Below are positions 28,905-40,261 of a DNA stretch of 50,226 nt, piece by piece (positions within the stretch are counted from its first letter, which is position 1; every line of letters starts with the position of its first letter). A program made the translations under genes and the position numbers. The notes below the pieces were generated by a model. It ran no database searches, was not told the origin of the DNA, and was given only the letters and a program-made list of their open reading frames with translations. Source of the stretch: Rhodovulum tesquicola (GTDB taxonomy: Bacteria; Pseudomonadota; Alphaproteobacteria; Rhodobacterales; Rhodobacteraceae); assembly GCF_024128855.1 (NCBI RefSeq), contig NZ_JAMYDV010000019.1:1-50226 (forward strand), read 5' to 3'.

Positions 28905-29672
28905 ATGCCCCTGGAGATCGTGACCGTTCCCTGCCTGAGCGACAATTACGCCTATCTGGCGCATGATCCGGCAACCGGCGCGACGGCGGTGATCGACGCG
29001 CCCGAGGCCGGACCCATCGAGGCGGCGCTGGCCGAACGCGGCTGGCGGCTGAGTGATATCCTGATCACGCATCACCATCACGACCATGTGGGCGGCGTCG
29101 AGGCGCTGCGCGCAGCCCATGGCGCCCGGGTCACCGGCGCGGCGGCCGATGCGCACCGCCTGCCGCCGCTGGATACCGCCGTGGCGGAGGGCGACCGGGT
29201 CGCGATCGGCGGCGAAACGGGGGAGGTGCTGGAGGTTCCGGGGCACACGGTCGGACATATCGCCTATCACTTCGCCGGGTCGGGCGCGGTGTTCACCGCC
29301 GACAGCCTGATGGCGCTGGGTTGCGGGCGGCTGTTCGAGGGCACGCCCGAGATGATGTGGGCGAGCCTGTGCAAGCTGGCCGCGCTGCCGCCCGGGACGG
29401 AGGTATTCTCGGGCCATGAATACACCGCCGCGAACGGGCGTTTCGCGCAGACCATCGAGCCGGAGAATGCCGCGCTGAAGGCGCGGATGGACGAGATCGC
29501 CGCCTTGCGCGCGGCGGGTCGGCCCACCGTGCCCTCGCGGCTGGCCGAAGAACGGGCCACAAACCCGTTCCTGCGCGCGGGGCTTGCCGAGGTGAAGCGC
29601 GCCCTGGGGATGGAAAACGCCCCCGACGCGGCGGTCTTTGCCGAGATCCGCGGACGGAAGGACCGCTTCTGA
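28905..29672 (+). CDS. gloB: Hydroxyacylglutathione hydrolase (glyoxalase II)
   Basis: This 255-residue metallo-beta-lactamase-fold enzyme hydrolyses S-lactoylglutathione, finishing methylglyoxal detoxification. It starts with [12 protein letters not shown]. The binuclear metal site is [10 protein letters not shown], then [27 protein letters not shown] and [13 protein letters not shown]. The C-terminal glutathione-binding helices end in EIRGRKDRF. The chosen ATG has GGAG 10 bases upstream; an ATG at 28887 would add six residues. Confidence 0.96.
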   Translation: MPLEIVTVPCLSDNYAYLAHDPATGATAVIDAPEAGPIEAALAERGWRLSDILITHHHHDHVGGVEALRAAHGARVTGAAADAHRLPPLDTAVAEGDRVAIGGETGEVLEVPGHTVGHIAYHFAGSGAVFTADSLMALGCGRLFEGTPEMMWASLCKLAALPPGTEVFSGHEYTAANGRFAQTIEPENAALKARMDEIAALRAAGRPTVPSRLAEERATNPFLRAGLAEVKRALGMENAPDAAVFAEIRGRKDRF

Positions 29673-29837
29673 ATCCGCGAAGAGTGCCGAAAAACATGGC
29701 GTTTCCGGGATGGCGGCCAAGATTTGAACAGAAAAAACTTGAAGCCTGCCCGCAAACACCAAAACTTAACCCTGAGAGGCCAAGGTCGAAGGTGGGTGTC
29801 GCCCCCTGTCGACCGCAGGTAGAAAGGAGCGCGTCTC

Positions 29838-32168
<2,331 letters not shown>

Positions 32169-32198
32169 TCCCGCGCCCTTGTGGCGATGAAAGACCTG

Positions 32199-32226
32199 CC
32201 CGCGGCCCGACCGGCCGCGGGTTTTT
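32199..32226 (+). terminator. Rho-independent terminator of clpA
   Basis: CCCGCGGCC (32199-32207) pairs perfectly with GGCCGCGGG (32213-32221) around CGACC and is followed directly by TTTTT. It lies 31 bases after the clpA stop. Confidence 0.92.
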
Positions 32227-32253
32227 CGTCGGCCGCCCATATGCGGCCTTTTC

Positions 32254-33789
32254 CTAACGCTCGGTCAGTTTCAGTTCGATCCGCCGGTTCTGGGCGCGCG
32301 CCTCGTCGGAGGCGCCTTTGGCCACGGGATGAAACTCGCCGAAGCCGGTCGCGGCCAGACGGTCGGGGGCAAAGCCCAGCTCGTCGATCATGTAGCGCAC
32401 GACCGAGAGCGCGCGTGCCTGGCTGAGCGCCCAGTTGTCGGCGAACTCCGCCCCCGGGGCAAGCGGCACGTCGTCGGTATGCCCGTCGACGCGAAGGATC
32501 CAGTCGATCTCGGCGGGGATGTCGTCGGCCACGTCGCGCAGGATCGTCACGACATTGGCGATCTGCGCCGCGCCATCGGGCGAGAGCTGCGCGCGGGCGG
32601 TCTGGAACAGCACCTCCGACGAGAAGACGAAGCGGTCGCCGACGATGCGCACGCCTTCGCGCCCGGCCAGAAGGCGGCGCAACTCTCCGAAGAATTCCGA
32701 GCGGTAACTCTCCAGATCCCGCTTTTCCTCGGCCAGCCGCCGCGCCTCTTCCTCCAGCCGGATGCGCTCGGCGGCCTCCAGTTCGGCCCGCGCGCGCTGT
32801 TCCGCGGCCGCACGGGCAAGGGCGGCGTTCAGCCGGTTGCCCAGCGTTTCGATCTGCACCTGTGCGGCGGCGTCGCGCTCGTCGGACGCCTCGAGCAGCG
32901 TCTGCAAATCCCCCAGTTCGGCCCGGAGTGCGGCCAGTTGCCGGTTCAGGAGGGTCACGCGGCGCTGGCTTTCGGCCGAGGCGGCCTCCTGCTCGGCCAG
33001 CGTGCGGTCGGCCTGCGCCAGAAGGGCGGCGCGCCGTTCGGCTTCATCCAGCGTCTCGGCGGCCTGCGCCTCGGCCGCGGCGCGGGCGGCATCGGCGGCG
33101 GCCAGCAGCGTCAGCGTGTCTTCGGCCCGCGCGCGTTCGGCCTCGAGCGCGAGGCCCATCGCGGTCAACTCGTCCTCGGCGCCCGCAAGCCGGTCGCGCA
33201 GCGCCTGTGCGGCGGCGGCCTCGGCCAGACGGGCGGCCTCTTCCTCTGACAGCTCGGCCTGCAAGGCCGCGACCTCGCCCGCCAGGGCGGCCCGCGCGGC
33301 CTCGGTTCCGGCCTGTTCGGTGCGCAGATCGGCGATCAGGGCTTCGAGCGCCTCGCGCCGGGCGGCGGCCAGGCGGGCGGCCTCGGCCTGGGCATCGACC
33401 TCGGCGCGGGTCGCGGCGAGGCTTCGGGCGAGCCGTTCCTGCTCGGACAGAAGGTCGGCGCGCTCGACCTGAAGCGTCGCGATCCTTGCCGCCTGCGCCT
33501 CGGCCTCGGCCCGCGCCGCGCCCAATGCGCCGGTCAGGGCGCCGACCTCCTGTTCGAGGTCGGCGGCGCGGCTGCGTTCCATCCCGAGCGCGTCGGACAG
33601 GGCGGCGATCTCGGCCCCGAGGCGGGACAGTTCGCTGCGCTGGCCGGTGATCGTCTCGCGCAGCATCTCCTGCACGATCATGAAGATCGAGAGCACGAAC
33701 ATCAGCACCAGCAGCAGGGCGGTCATCGCATCGACGAAGCCCGGCCAGATCGAGGCCTGGAACCGGTTGCCGCGCCGGGTCAGGGCCAT
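32254..33789 (-). CDS. MotB/OmpA-like protein with a very long coiled coil
   Basis: This 511-residue protein has one N-terminal membrane segment, IWPGFVDAMTALLLVLMFVL, carrying Asp20 where MotB and ExbD hold their proton-binding Asp. Residues about 45-370 are an almost unbroken Ala/Glu/Arg-rich coiled coil with heptads. Residues about 375-511 form an OmpA peptidoglycan-binding domain (RVDGHTDDVPL, NWALSQARALSVVRYMI, EARAQNRRIELKL). It should therefore span from the inner membrane to the cell wall across the periplasm. It lies four bases after its MotA/ExbB-like partner. It is not the flagellar MotB, which is much shorter between membrane and OmpA domain. Its role is unknown. Confidence 0.85.
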   Translation of the reverse strand: MALTRRGNRFQASIWPGFVDAMTALLLVLMFVLSIFMIVQEMLRETITGQRSELSRLGAEIAALSDALGMERSRAADLEQEVGALTGALGAARAEAEAQAARIATLQVERADLLSEQERLARSLAATRAEVDAQAEAARLAAARREALEALIADLRTEQAGTEAARAALAGEVAALQAELSEEEAARLAEAAAAQALRDRLAGAEDELTAMGLALEAERARAEDTLTLLAAADAARAAAEAQAAETLDEAERRAALLAQADRTLAEQEAASAESQRRVTLLNRQLAALRAELGDLQTLLEASDERDAAAQVQIETLGNRLNAALARAAAEQRARAELEAAERIRLEEEARRLAEEKRDLESYRSEFFGELRRLLAGREGVRIVGDRFVFSSEVLFQTARAQLSPDGAAQIANVVTILRDVADDIPAEIDWILRVDGHTDDVPLAPGAEFADNWALSQARALSVVRYMIDELGFAPDRLAATGFGEFHPVAKGASDEARAQNRRIELKLTER

Positions 33790-33793
33790 GCGA

Positions 33794-34996
33794 TCAGCTC
33801 CATTTCCGGTCTTCCGGCGCAAGGCGCGCAAGCGCCCGGCCAAGCGCCGCGAGATCGCCGCGCAGGTCGGTCACGGTTTCCTGCCGCCCCGAGGACAGCT
33901 CTTCGAGGATGCGCAGAAGCTGCATGTCGATCGAGCGCAGGCGCATCCGCGCCTCGGCATCGGCCATCGCGCCCTCCTCGCCCATCCGCGCCTCGATCGC
34001 CGCGGCGGCGCGTTCCTGGCCCTGGGCCACGCGGGCCAGCGCGGCGGTCACGTCCTGGCTGTAGCCAAGCTGGGCCTCGATCGCGACGCCCAGGGTTTCA
34101 ACGGCATCGGCCAGCGCCGCGACACGGTTTTCCAGCGACTGGCGGGCCTCGTCGGCGCGGGAGAAGAGCGCGTGCATGCCCTCCATCTGCTCGGCCAACT
34201 GGTCGAGCGTGGCGGCGAGGATCCCGGTCTCGGTCCCGGTTTCGCCCTCGCCCTCGCCCGCCGACAGGCCAAGCCGCGTGATGGTCGACAGCCATTCCTC
34301 GAGCTCGCGATAGAAGCGATTCTGGCCATGGCCCGCGAACAGTTCCAGCAACCCCACGACCAGCGAGCCCGCGAGCCCCAGCAGCGACGAGGAGAACGCC
34401 ACGCCCATGCCGCCCAGTTGCGCCTCGAGCCCGGTCATCAGCCGGCCGAACACCTCGACACCGCTTTCGTCGGCCTGGGGCGCAAGCGAGCGGATCGTCT
34501 CGACCACTGCGGGCACGACCGTCGCAAGACCGTAGAAGGTGCCGAGAAGCCCGAGGAAGATCAGGAGGTTGACGATATAGCGCGTGATGTCGCGGGCTTC
34601 CTCGATCCGGGTGGCGAGCGAGTCGAGGATGGAGCGTGCCGAGGCCGCGCCGATCTGCATGCGCCGCCCCCGCCGCTTGCGCAACAAGGCCGCCAGCGGG
34701 GCCAGAAGGCGCGGCGCGCGGGTCAGTTCGTGGCCGGGGCGGCCTGCGGCGAAATCCTCGATCCAGCGGACCGAGGTGATCAGTTGCACCACCTGAAGGA
34801 AACAGGCCCCGACGCCCACGAGGAACACGAAGAAGATCGCGCCGTTCAGATAGGGATTGGCCAGAAAGACCGGCGCGACCTGCGGATAGGCCAGGTAGGC
34901 GCCGGCCGAGAACAGCGTGATCGACAGCAGCATCAGGAAGATCTGGCGCAGCGGCCGGGAGAATTGCGGCTCGGCCTCGCGCTCGGTCATGGCCAT
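33794..34996 (-). CDS. MotA/TolQ/ExbB-like proton channel protein
   Basis: This 400-residue protein has four membrane segments at about residues 17-40, 50-72, 137-165 and 192-218. The last two show the MotA/ExbB pattern (LLIFLGLLGTFYGLATVV and GGMGVAFSSSLLGLAGSLVVGLLE). A cytoplasmic linker lies between helices 2 and 3. A helical tail of about 180 residues (residues 220-400) has repeated coiled-coil segments. With the following gene it should form a proton-driven complex anchored to peptidoglycan. Neighbours are metabolic, so no process is indicated. An in-frame ATG two codons downstream is also possible. Confidence 0.85.
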   Translation of the reverse strand: MAMTEREAEPQFSRPLRQIFLMLLSITLFSAGAYLAYPQVAPVFLANPYLNGAIFFVFLVGVGACFLQVVQLITSVRWIEDFAAGRPGHELTRAPRLLAPLAALLRKRRGRRMQIGAASARSILDSLATRIEEARDITRYIVNLLIFLGLLGTFYGLATVVPAVVETIRSLAPQADESGVEVFGRLMTGLEAQLGGMGVAFSSSLLGLAGSLVVGLLELFAGHGQNRFYRELEEWLSTITRLGLSAGEGEGETGTETGILAATLDQLAEQMEGMHALFSRADEARQSLENRVAALADAVETLGVAIEAQLGYSQDVTAALARVAQGQERAAAAIEARMGEEGAMADAEARMRLRSIDMQLLRILEELSSGRQETVTDLRGDLAALGRALARLAPEDRKWS

Positions 34997-35064
34997 GGGG
35001 GCGCCCCGTCCCGATTGATGTCGCCCCTAATTCTAGGGTATCGGACCCGGCCGAACAACAATCA

Positions 35065-35604
35065 TTAGGTCTTGAGTGCCCGAACCCGGTGTGCCAGCCA
35101 GGTCAGGTCGGCATCCTCGATGCCCAGTTCGGTCAGGTGATCGACGGTGTTGAACAGGTATTCGTCATTCGGCCCCATCCCGCCTGCCGCGCGCGCGATG
35201 ATCTGCGCCTGATCTTCCAGCGGCAGTCCGCCGCAATATTGCACATGGTCGGGGTCGATCACATAGGCGGTGCTGGTCAGCCCGTCGGCGCCGTCCTGGA
35301 ACACCACGTCAAGCTCGGTCTCGAAATAGGCCGAGGAGATCAGCTCGCGCTCGCGCAGATAGGCCAGCGTCGCGGTCTCGGTGCCGGGTTCGGCGCGCAG
35401 CACGACGCCGTGGCAACTGGCGCCGGGGGCGGCGTCCAGCGCCAGCACCAGCCCCGGATCGGTCTCGGTGCCGCGATGGTGGATCGAGCGCATGCAGAAG
35501 CTGCGATGCCAGCCGTCCAGCCGCGCCAGACGCCGTTCGGCCACCGGAAAGCCCGGCTTCCACAGGAGCGAGCCGTAGCCGAACACCCATAGCCCGTCGC
35601 GCAT
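35065..35604 (-). CDS. ChaC-type gamma-glutamylcyclotransferase
   Basis: This 179-residue enzyme matches the ChaC family, which cleaves glutathione to 5-oxoproline and Cys-Gly in the cytoplasm. It shows the substrate-binding WVFGYGSLLWKPGF near the start, SFCMRSIHHRGT, PGLVLALDAAPGASCHGVVLR, and the catalytic Glu in SSAYFETEL. Later regions (DHVQYCGGLPLEDQAQII) also fit. The chosen Met precedes the family start; a much longer open frame upstream is non-coding. It lies divergent to the DUF2125 gene with 66 bases between. Confidence 0.93.
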   Translation of the reverse strand: MRDGLWVFGYGSLLWKPGFPVAERRLARLDGWHRSFCMRSIHHRGTETDPGLVLALDAAPGASCHGVVLRAEPGTETATLAYLRERELISSAYFETELDVVFQDGADGLTSTAYVIDPDHVQYCGGLPLEDQAQIIARAAGGMGPNDEYLFNTVDHLTELGIEDADLTWLAHRVRALKT

Positions 35605-35670
35605 CGTTCTGGTCCTTGTTGCCCGGCCCCTGTAAACCGCAAAGCGGGGACGGGCGAAAGGGGGCTGCGG

Positions 35671-36672
35671 ATGCGTCTGATCCTGACAGTGGCGATCCTG
35701 GCCGCGGCGCTCTGGTCGGGCTACTGGGCGCTTGCGGCGCGCGGGCTGGAAACCGGCATCGCGGCCTGGGTCGAGACGCGCCGGGCCGAGGGCTGGGCGG
35801 CGGATTACGCGGACGTGCAGGTGGCGGGGTTTCCGCTGCGCTTCGAGACTACGCTGAGCGATCTGGCGCTGGCCGATCCCGGGACAGGTCTGGCCTGGAC
35901 CGCGCCCGCCTTCCGGATCGAGGCCGAGGCGCACCGGCCGAACCGGGTCCTGGCGATCTGGCCCGAGGTGCAGCAGATCGCGACGCCGGTCGAAACCATT
36001 GCCATCGGCGCCCTTCGGATGGAGGGGCGGCTGGGTTTCCGGCCCGGCCCGGCGCTGGAGGTGATGCAGGCGGCCTATGCGCTGGAGGAGGTTACGCTCG
36101 CCTCGTCCCTCGGCTGGGAGGCCTCGCTGGCGCGGGGCGAGATGACCGCCGGATTGGTCGAGGGGCGCGAGGACACGCACCGGATCGGATTTGCGGCCGA
36201 AGACGTGCGGCTGCCCGCGCGGCTGGTGGCGCTGGTCGACCGGGCGGGTATCCTGCCGGGGCTGTTCGAGCATCTGCGGATCGACGCGGTGCTGGCGTTC
36301 GATGCGCCCTGGGACCGCCGCGCGATAGAGGAACGGCGGCCGCAGATCACCCGGATCGAGCTGACGCGGCTGGACGCGAAATGGGGCGATCTGGAGCTGA
36401 GCGCGGCGGGGGTGCTGGATGTCGATGCGGCGGGCCTGCCCACGGGCATGCTGACGGTGCGGGCGACGAACTGGCGCGACATGGTGGCGATTGCGCGCGC
36501 CTCGGGCCGGTTGCCGGGCGGGCTTGCCGACCGGCTGGAAGAGGCGCTGGGGCTGATCGCAAGGCTGTCGGGGCGGCCCGAAACGCTGGACGTGCCGCTG
36601 CGCCTTGCCGCCGGTCAGACCTGGCTGGGTCCGGTGCCGCTGGGCCCGGTGCCGGATTTCACGATCCGCTAG
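35671..36672 (+). CDS. DUF2125 domain protein
   Basis: This 333-residue protein has an N-terminal membrane anchor or signal (LILTVAILAAALWSGYWAL). The rest matches the alphaproteobacterial DUF2125 family: WVETRRAEGWAADYADVQVAGFP, RFETTLSDLALADP, WTAPAFRIEAEAHRPNRVLAIW, and an ending LGPVPLGPVPDFTIR. It is predicted to be periplasmic and beta-rich, with no known activity. Its stop codon overlaps the stop of the converging extensin gene inside a CTAG tetramer. Confidence 0.87.
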   Translation: MRLILTVAILAAALWSGYWALAARGLETGIAAWVETRRAEGWAADYADVQVAGFPLRFETTLSDLALADPGTGLAWTAPAFRIEAEAHRPNRVLAIWPEVQQIATPVETIAIGALRMEGRLGFRPGPALEVMQAAYALEEVTLASSLGWEASLARGEMTAGLVEGREDTHRIGFAAEDVRLPARLVALVDRAGILPGLFEHLRIDAVLAFDAPWDRRAIEERRPQITRIELTRLDAKWGDLELSAAGVLDVDAAGLPTGMLTVRATNWRDMVAIARASGRLPGGLADRLEEALGLIARLSGRPETLDVPLRLAAGQTWLGPVPLGPVPDFTIR

Positions 36673-37517
36673 CGGCAATAGGCGCCGTTGCGGTGGCGCG
36701 CGGTATCGAAGTGGAAATGATCCTGGTGGAACCGGTCGGATTCGGGGCCGAGGACGGTGCCGAAGGGGCCGCAGGCGGCCTTGTGGACCTGGCGCAGGAT
36801 CTTGCCCTGGGCGGGGTCGCGCCAGCCGCCCAGGACAGTGATCCGGCTGCCATTGGCCAGCGTCAGCGCCGAGATGTCCACCGCGCGCCCGCGGCCATGC
36901 TCGGATATCTTTGCCCCGGCCTGCCGGTTGCGCGTCCGGCAGATGTAATGCGCGGCCACCTCGAGCTGGACCAGGCCGCCGCCCTTCCTGCCGATTGCGG
37001 GTTTCGCGCCGTCGGTGACCCAGCGGCGCAAGGCGCGCGCGGTTTCGCAATCCATCGTCGCGGTCTGGCTGAGCCGCACGCCGTCCACCGAGGTCACGCG
37101 CACCGGGCGATCGACGCCGCAGCCCTGCACCTGGCTGAGGATCGGCGCGATTTCCTCGCCCCTTATCCGGTCATCGCCGCAGATCGCCCCGCGTTTGGCC
37201 GTCAGCACGTTCGAGGGCTGGCTGCGGATGGCGGCGGCCGACAGGGCCGCCGTCTGGAAGCTGCGTTCGGGCCGCGGCTGCGGTCGCAGCGAGCGGGCCA
37301 GCGCGGCGGCGGGCAGGCGTTCGGGTTCAGCCGCGCGCGGCGGCGCGGGGCGCAGGGCGGCGGGAAGCTCTGCCGGTCGGCTGGCGGGCTCGGCGCGAGC
37401 GACCTGAAATGGCTCGGAGGCCGGGCGCGGTTCGGGACGCGGCGAGGTTTCGAGCCCGGCCAGCGCGGGTGAAGCGGCCAGGGCCAGGACCAGCGCGCCG
37501 CCCCACAGCCGCCTCAT
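36669..37517 (-). CDS. Extensin family protein
   Basis: This 282-residue exported protein has a signal peptide (RLWGGALVLALAASPALAG), then a Pro/Ala/Arg-rich linker to about residue 95. The extensin-like C-terminal domain follows (CGDDRIRGEEIAPI, GCGVDRPVRVTSVDGV, MDCETARALRRWV, KISEHGRGRAVDISAL, DRFHQDHFHFD). The domain resembles D,D-peptidase-type zinc folds, with HGRGRAVDIS and HQDHFH as likely metal-binding motifs, so cell-wall hydrolysis is possible but unproven. Its ATG overlaps the tyrA stop (ATGA), so it is translated with the hisC-tyrA unit. Confidence 0.9.
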   Translation of the reverse strand: MRRLWGGALVLALAASPALAGLETSPRPEPRPASEPFQVARAEPASRPAELPAALRPAPPRAAEPERLPAAALARSLRPQPRPERSFQTAALSAAAIRSQPSNVLTAKRGAICGDDRIRGEEIAPILSQVQGCGVDRPVRVTSVDGVRLSQTATMDCETARALRRWVTDGAKPAIGRKGGGLVQLEVAAHYICRTRNRQAGAKISEHGRGRAVDISALTLANGSRITVLGGWRDPAQGKILRQVHKAACGPFGTVLGPESDRFHQDHFHFDTARHRNGAYCR

Positions 37518-38434
37518 TGCAGCTTCCTCGCGCGGCCGAAATCGGGTGCATCGGTGTCCTGCCCGGCCTCGATGATGCCGCGGCGGATGGCGCGGGTATG
37601 GGTGAAATAGTCGAACAGCATGTCGCCCTGCCCTGTCCGGATCGCCCGTTGCAGGGCGAAAAGCTCCTCGGTGAAGCGGCCAAGGATGTCCAGCGTCGCG
37701 TCCTTGTTGGTCAGGAACACGTCGCGCCACATGGTCGGGTCCGAGGCCGCGATCCGGGTGAAATCGCGAAAGCCCGCGGCGGAATACTTGATCACCTCGC
37801 TGTCGGTGACGCGGCGCAGGTCGTCGGCCACACCGACCATCGTATAGGCGATCAGATGCGGGACATGGCTTGTCACCGCCAGCACCAGATCGTGGTGATC
37901 GGCATCCATCTGCTCCACATTGGCGCCCATCTTTTGCCACAATTCGCGCAGCCGGTCTACTGCCACGCGATCTGTTGCGTCCACGGGCACCAGAAGACAC
38001 CAGCGGTTGTCGAACAATTCGGCAAATCCCGACCGGGGGCCGGAATGTTCGGTGCCCGCAAGCGGGTGGGCCGGAATGAAATGCACCCCTTCGGGAATAT
38101 GGGGGCCGACCGCGTCGATCACGGCGCGTTTCACCGAGCCCACATCGGTCACGGTGGCGCCGGGCGCGAGATGCGGCGCGATTTCCTCGGCCAGCGCGCC
38201 CATCGCGCCCACCGGCACGGCGAGCACCACCAGATCGGCCCCCGCGACCGCCTGCGCTGCGGTGTCGGTCACCCGGTCGACAAGCCCGATCTCGGCCGCG
38301 ATGGCGCGGGTTTCGGCGGAGCGCGCGGTGCCCACGATTTCACCGGCAAGGCCCGCCCGGCGCATCGCCAGCGCCATCGAGCCCGCGATCAGCCCCAGCC
38401 CGATCAGCGCCACGCGGTCATAGATCACGCTCAT
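37514..38434 (-). CDS. tyrA: Prephenate/arogenate dehydrogenase
   Basis: This 306-residue TyrA-family enzyme oxidises prephenate or arogenate toward tyrosine with NAD(P)+. The Rossmann start is [17 protein letters not shown], then [22 protein letters not shown] and the catalytic His segment [15 protein letters not shown]. The C-terminal helical part carries [14 protein letters not shown] and [17 protein letters not shown]. It overlaps hisC by four bases (ATGA), and in several proteobacteria the HisC partner also works as aromatic aminotransferase in this route. Which cyclohexadiene it prefers is not evident. Confidence 0.94.
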   Translation of the reverse strand: MSVIYDRVALIGLGLIAGSMALAMRRAGLAGEIVGTARSAETRAIAAEIGLVDRVTDTAAQAVAGADLVVLAVPVGAMGALAEEIAPHLAPGATVTDVGSVKRAVIDAVGPHIPEGVHFIPAHPLAGTEHSGPRSGFAELFDNRWCLLVPVDATDRVAVDRLRELWQKMGANVEQMDADHHDLVLAVTSHVPHLIAYTMVGVADDLRRVTDSEVIKYSAAGFRDFTRIAASDPTMWRDVFLTNKDATLDILGRFTEELFALQRAIRTGQGDMLFDYFTHTRAIRRGIIEAGQDTDAPDFGRARKLQ

Positions 38435-39516
38435 CGCGCGCCCTCGCGGAAGCGGGCGATGGCGTGGGCGACGCGGCGGCAGGCCGGTTCGTCGCCCACG
38501 GTGATGCGCAGCGCCTCGGGCAGCTTGTAGCCCGCGACCTGGCGCACGATCAGGCCCTGGGTTTTCAGGAAGGCATCGCATTCCTGCGCCTCGGCCGGAT
38601 CGGCGAAACGGGCGAGAACGAAATTGGCAAAGCTCCGGTCGGTCGGCACGCCGATGCCGTTCAGCGCCTCGGTCAGCCAGGCGCGCATGCGGGCGTTCTC
38701 GGCCTGGCAATGGCGCGTGTAGTCGATGTCGCGCAGCGCGGCCTCGGCGGTGTCAAGCTGGGTCGTGGACAGGTTGAACGGCCCGCGGATGCGGTCGAGC
38801 ACGCCGATCAGTTCGGCCGGGCCATAGCCCCAGCCGATGCGCAAGCCCCCCAGACCGTAGATCTTTGAAAACGTGCGCGTCATCACCACGTTCTGCCGCG
38901 CCTCGACCAGCGCCGCGCCGCCATCGAAGCCGTCGACGAATTCGGCATAGGCGCCGTCGAGCACGAGGATCGCCTGCGGCGGCAGACCGTCGGCCAGCCG
39001 CGCGGCGTCTTCGGCGGGGATCATCGTGCCGGTGGGGTTCGCGGGGTTGGCGATGAAAACCAGCCGCGTGCGGTCGGTGCAGGCGGCAAGGATCGCGTCG
39101 ACATCGACCACGCGCTCACGCTCGGGCACCTCGACCGGCGTGGCACCGGCGGCAAGCGCGGATATGCGATACATGGCAAAGCCGTGCTGGGTATGGATCA
39201 CCTCATCCCCCGGCCCGGCATAGGCCTGGCACAGGAAGGTGATGATCTCGTCCGAGCCGACGCCGCAGATCACGCGGGCGGGATCGACCCCGTGCACCTC
39301 GCCGATGGCGGCGCGCAGCTCGGCATGGTCGGTCGAGGGATAGCGATGCAGGCTGTGGACGGTCCGCAAGAACGCTGCACGCGCCTTTTCCGAGGGGCCA
39401 AGGGGATTCTCGTTCGACGAAAGCTTGATCACGTCGGACAGCCCCGCGATCTTCGACTGCCCGCCCACATAGGGGGCAATATCGAGGATCCCGGGCTGGG
39501 GCATGATGAGGGTCAT
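38431..39516 (-). CDS. hisC: Histidinol-phosphate aminotransferase (possible aromatic aminotransferase)
   Basis: This 361-residue PLP enzyme has [12 protein letters not shown] at the start, the PLP-binding Asp and Tyr in [11 protein letters not shown], and the Schiff-base Lys in [16 protein letters not shown]. It makes histidinol phosphate; linkage to tyrA suggests it also transaminates prephenate or aromatic keto acids. AAGGAG is eight bases before the ATG at 39516 but only two before an ATG at 39522, so the shorter form MTLIMPQPG is preferred. It opens the hisC-tyrA-extensin operon. Confidence 0.93.
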   Translation of the reverse strand: MTLIMPQPGILDIAPYVGGQSKIAGLSDVIKLSSNENPLGPSEKARAAFLRTVHSLHRYPSTDHAELRAAIGEVHGVDPARVICGVGSDEIITFLCQAYAGPGDEVIHTQHGFAMYRISALAAGATPVEVPERERVVDVDAILAACTDRTRLVFIANPANPTGTMIPAEDAARLADGLPPQAILVLDGAYAEFVDGFDGGAALVEARQNVVMTRTFSKIYGLGGLRIGWGYGPAELIGVLDRIRGPFNLSTTQLDTAEAALRDIDYTRHCQAENARMRAWLTEALNGIGVPTDRSFANFVLARFADPAEAQECDAFLKTQGLIVRQVAGYKLPEALRITVGDEPACRRVAHAIARFREGAR

Positions 39517-39572
39517 CGGCATCTCTCCTTGCCCGGCATCCCTAGCCGAGCGGCCGGGACGAGGCCAGCGGG

Positions 39573-39601
39573 AAAAACGGGTAGCCCGGCTACCCCTTTT
39601 T
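39573..39601. terminator. Two-way terminator overlapping the yqhA stop codon
   Basis: GGGTAGC (39579-39585) pairs with GCTACCC (39589-39595) around a three-base loop. An A-run at 39573-39577 and a T-run at 39597-39601 flank it, so it is a good terminator on both strands. The TAG stop of minus-strand yqhA (39590-39592) is inside the stem, so ribosomes finishing yqhA would cover it. Confidence 0.75.
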
Positions 39602-40126
39602 AGCCCGCGCCGACAGCCAGTCCATCGCCGCCATCAGCACGCCCGACAGCACGAAGACCATGTGGATCACCACCAGCCAGAACAGTTCTTCGCTGCCGAA
39701 GACGGCGTCGGCCGCCTGCTGGCCGATCTCCATGAAGCGTTTCAGCAGGTGGATCGCCGAGATGGCCACGATAGAGGCGATCAGCTTCATCTTGAGGCCC
39801 GAGAAATCCACCGCGCCCATCCAGTCGGGGCGGTCGACATGCTCGCCGATATCGAGTTTCGAGACGAAATTCTCGTAGCCCGAGAACAGCACGATCAGCA
39901 GAAGGTTCGCCGCCAGCGTCAGGTCGATCAGCGTCAGGATCGCAAGGATCGCCTTGTCGCTGGACATGGTCAGCACCTGCGGCGCGTAATAGGCCAGTTC
40001 GCGCAGGAACACGATTGCCAGCAGGCCCAGCGAGACGACAAGCCCCAGATACATCGGCGCCATCAGCCAGCGCGAGGCGAACAGGCTGCGTTCGAAATTG
40101 CGTTCGAGAGCCGGTTTTTCGGCCAT
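39590..40126 (-). CDS. yqhA: UPF0114 (YqhA/TIGR00645) membrane protein
   Basis: This 178-residue inner-membrane protein aligns with E. coli Yqh[72 protein letters not shown] and [20 protein letters not shown]. It has about four membrane segments. The family is conserved but its function is not established. The start at 40126 is the first family residue; upstream frame is not conserved. Confidence 0.93.
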   Translation of the reverse strand: MAEKPALERNFERSLFASRWLMAPMYLGLVVSLGLLAIVFLRELAYYAPQVLTMSSDKAILAILTLIDLTLAANLLLIVLFSGYENFVSKLDIGEHVDRPDWMGAVDFSGLKMKLIASIVAISAIHLLKRFMEIGQQAADAVFGSEELFWLVVIHMVFVLSGVLMAAMDWLSARAKKG

Positions 40127-40206
40127 TGCCCGAGTCCCTTCTGTCGGCGCGTCCGGCCCGAGCGATACTGCCCGCAAGGCAGGCTGGCAAGCGGCACGCA
40201 ACGCAG

Positions 40207-40235
40207 ACGGCCCGCCCCTGTCCGGGGCGGGCCGT
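40207..40235. terminator. Strong hairpin downstream of rpsD
   Basis: ACGGCCCGCCCC (40207-40218) pairs perfectly over 12 bases with GGGGCGGGCCGT (40224-40235) around TGTCC. It lies 27 bases after the rpsD stop. A T-run is lacking, so it may stop polymerase with Rho or stabilise the 3' end. Confidence 0.6.
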
Positions 40236-40261
40236 TCGGGCCGTTTCGCTGCGCGGAAGGA

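Noticed and set aside
32254-34996. Zorya-type anti-phage system (ZorA/ZorB resemble MotA/MotB)
   Set aside because: No ZorC, ZorD or ZorE genes are nearby, neighbours are housekeeping genes, and the long coiled coil is in the MotB-like partner. Treated as an uncharacterised energised pair.
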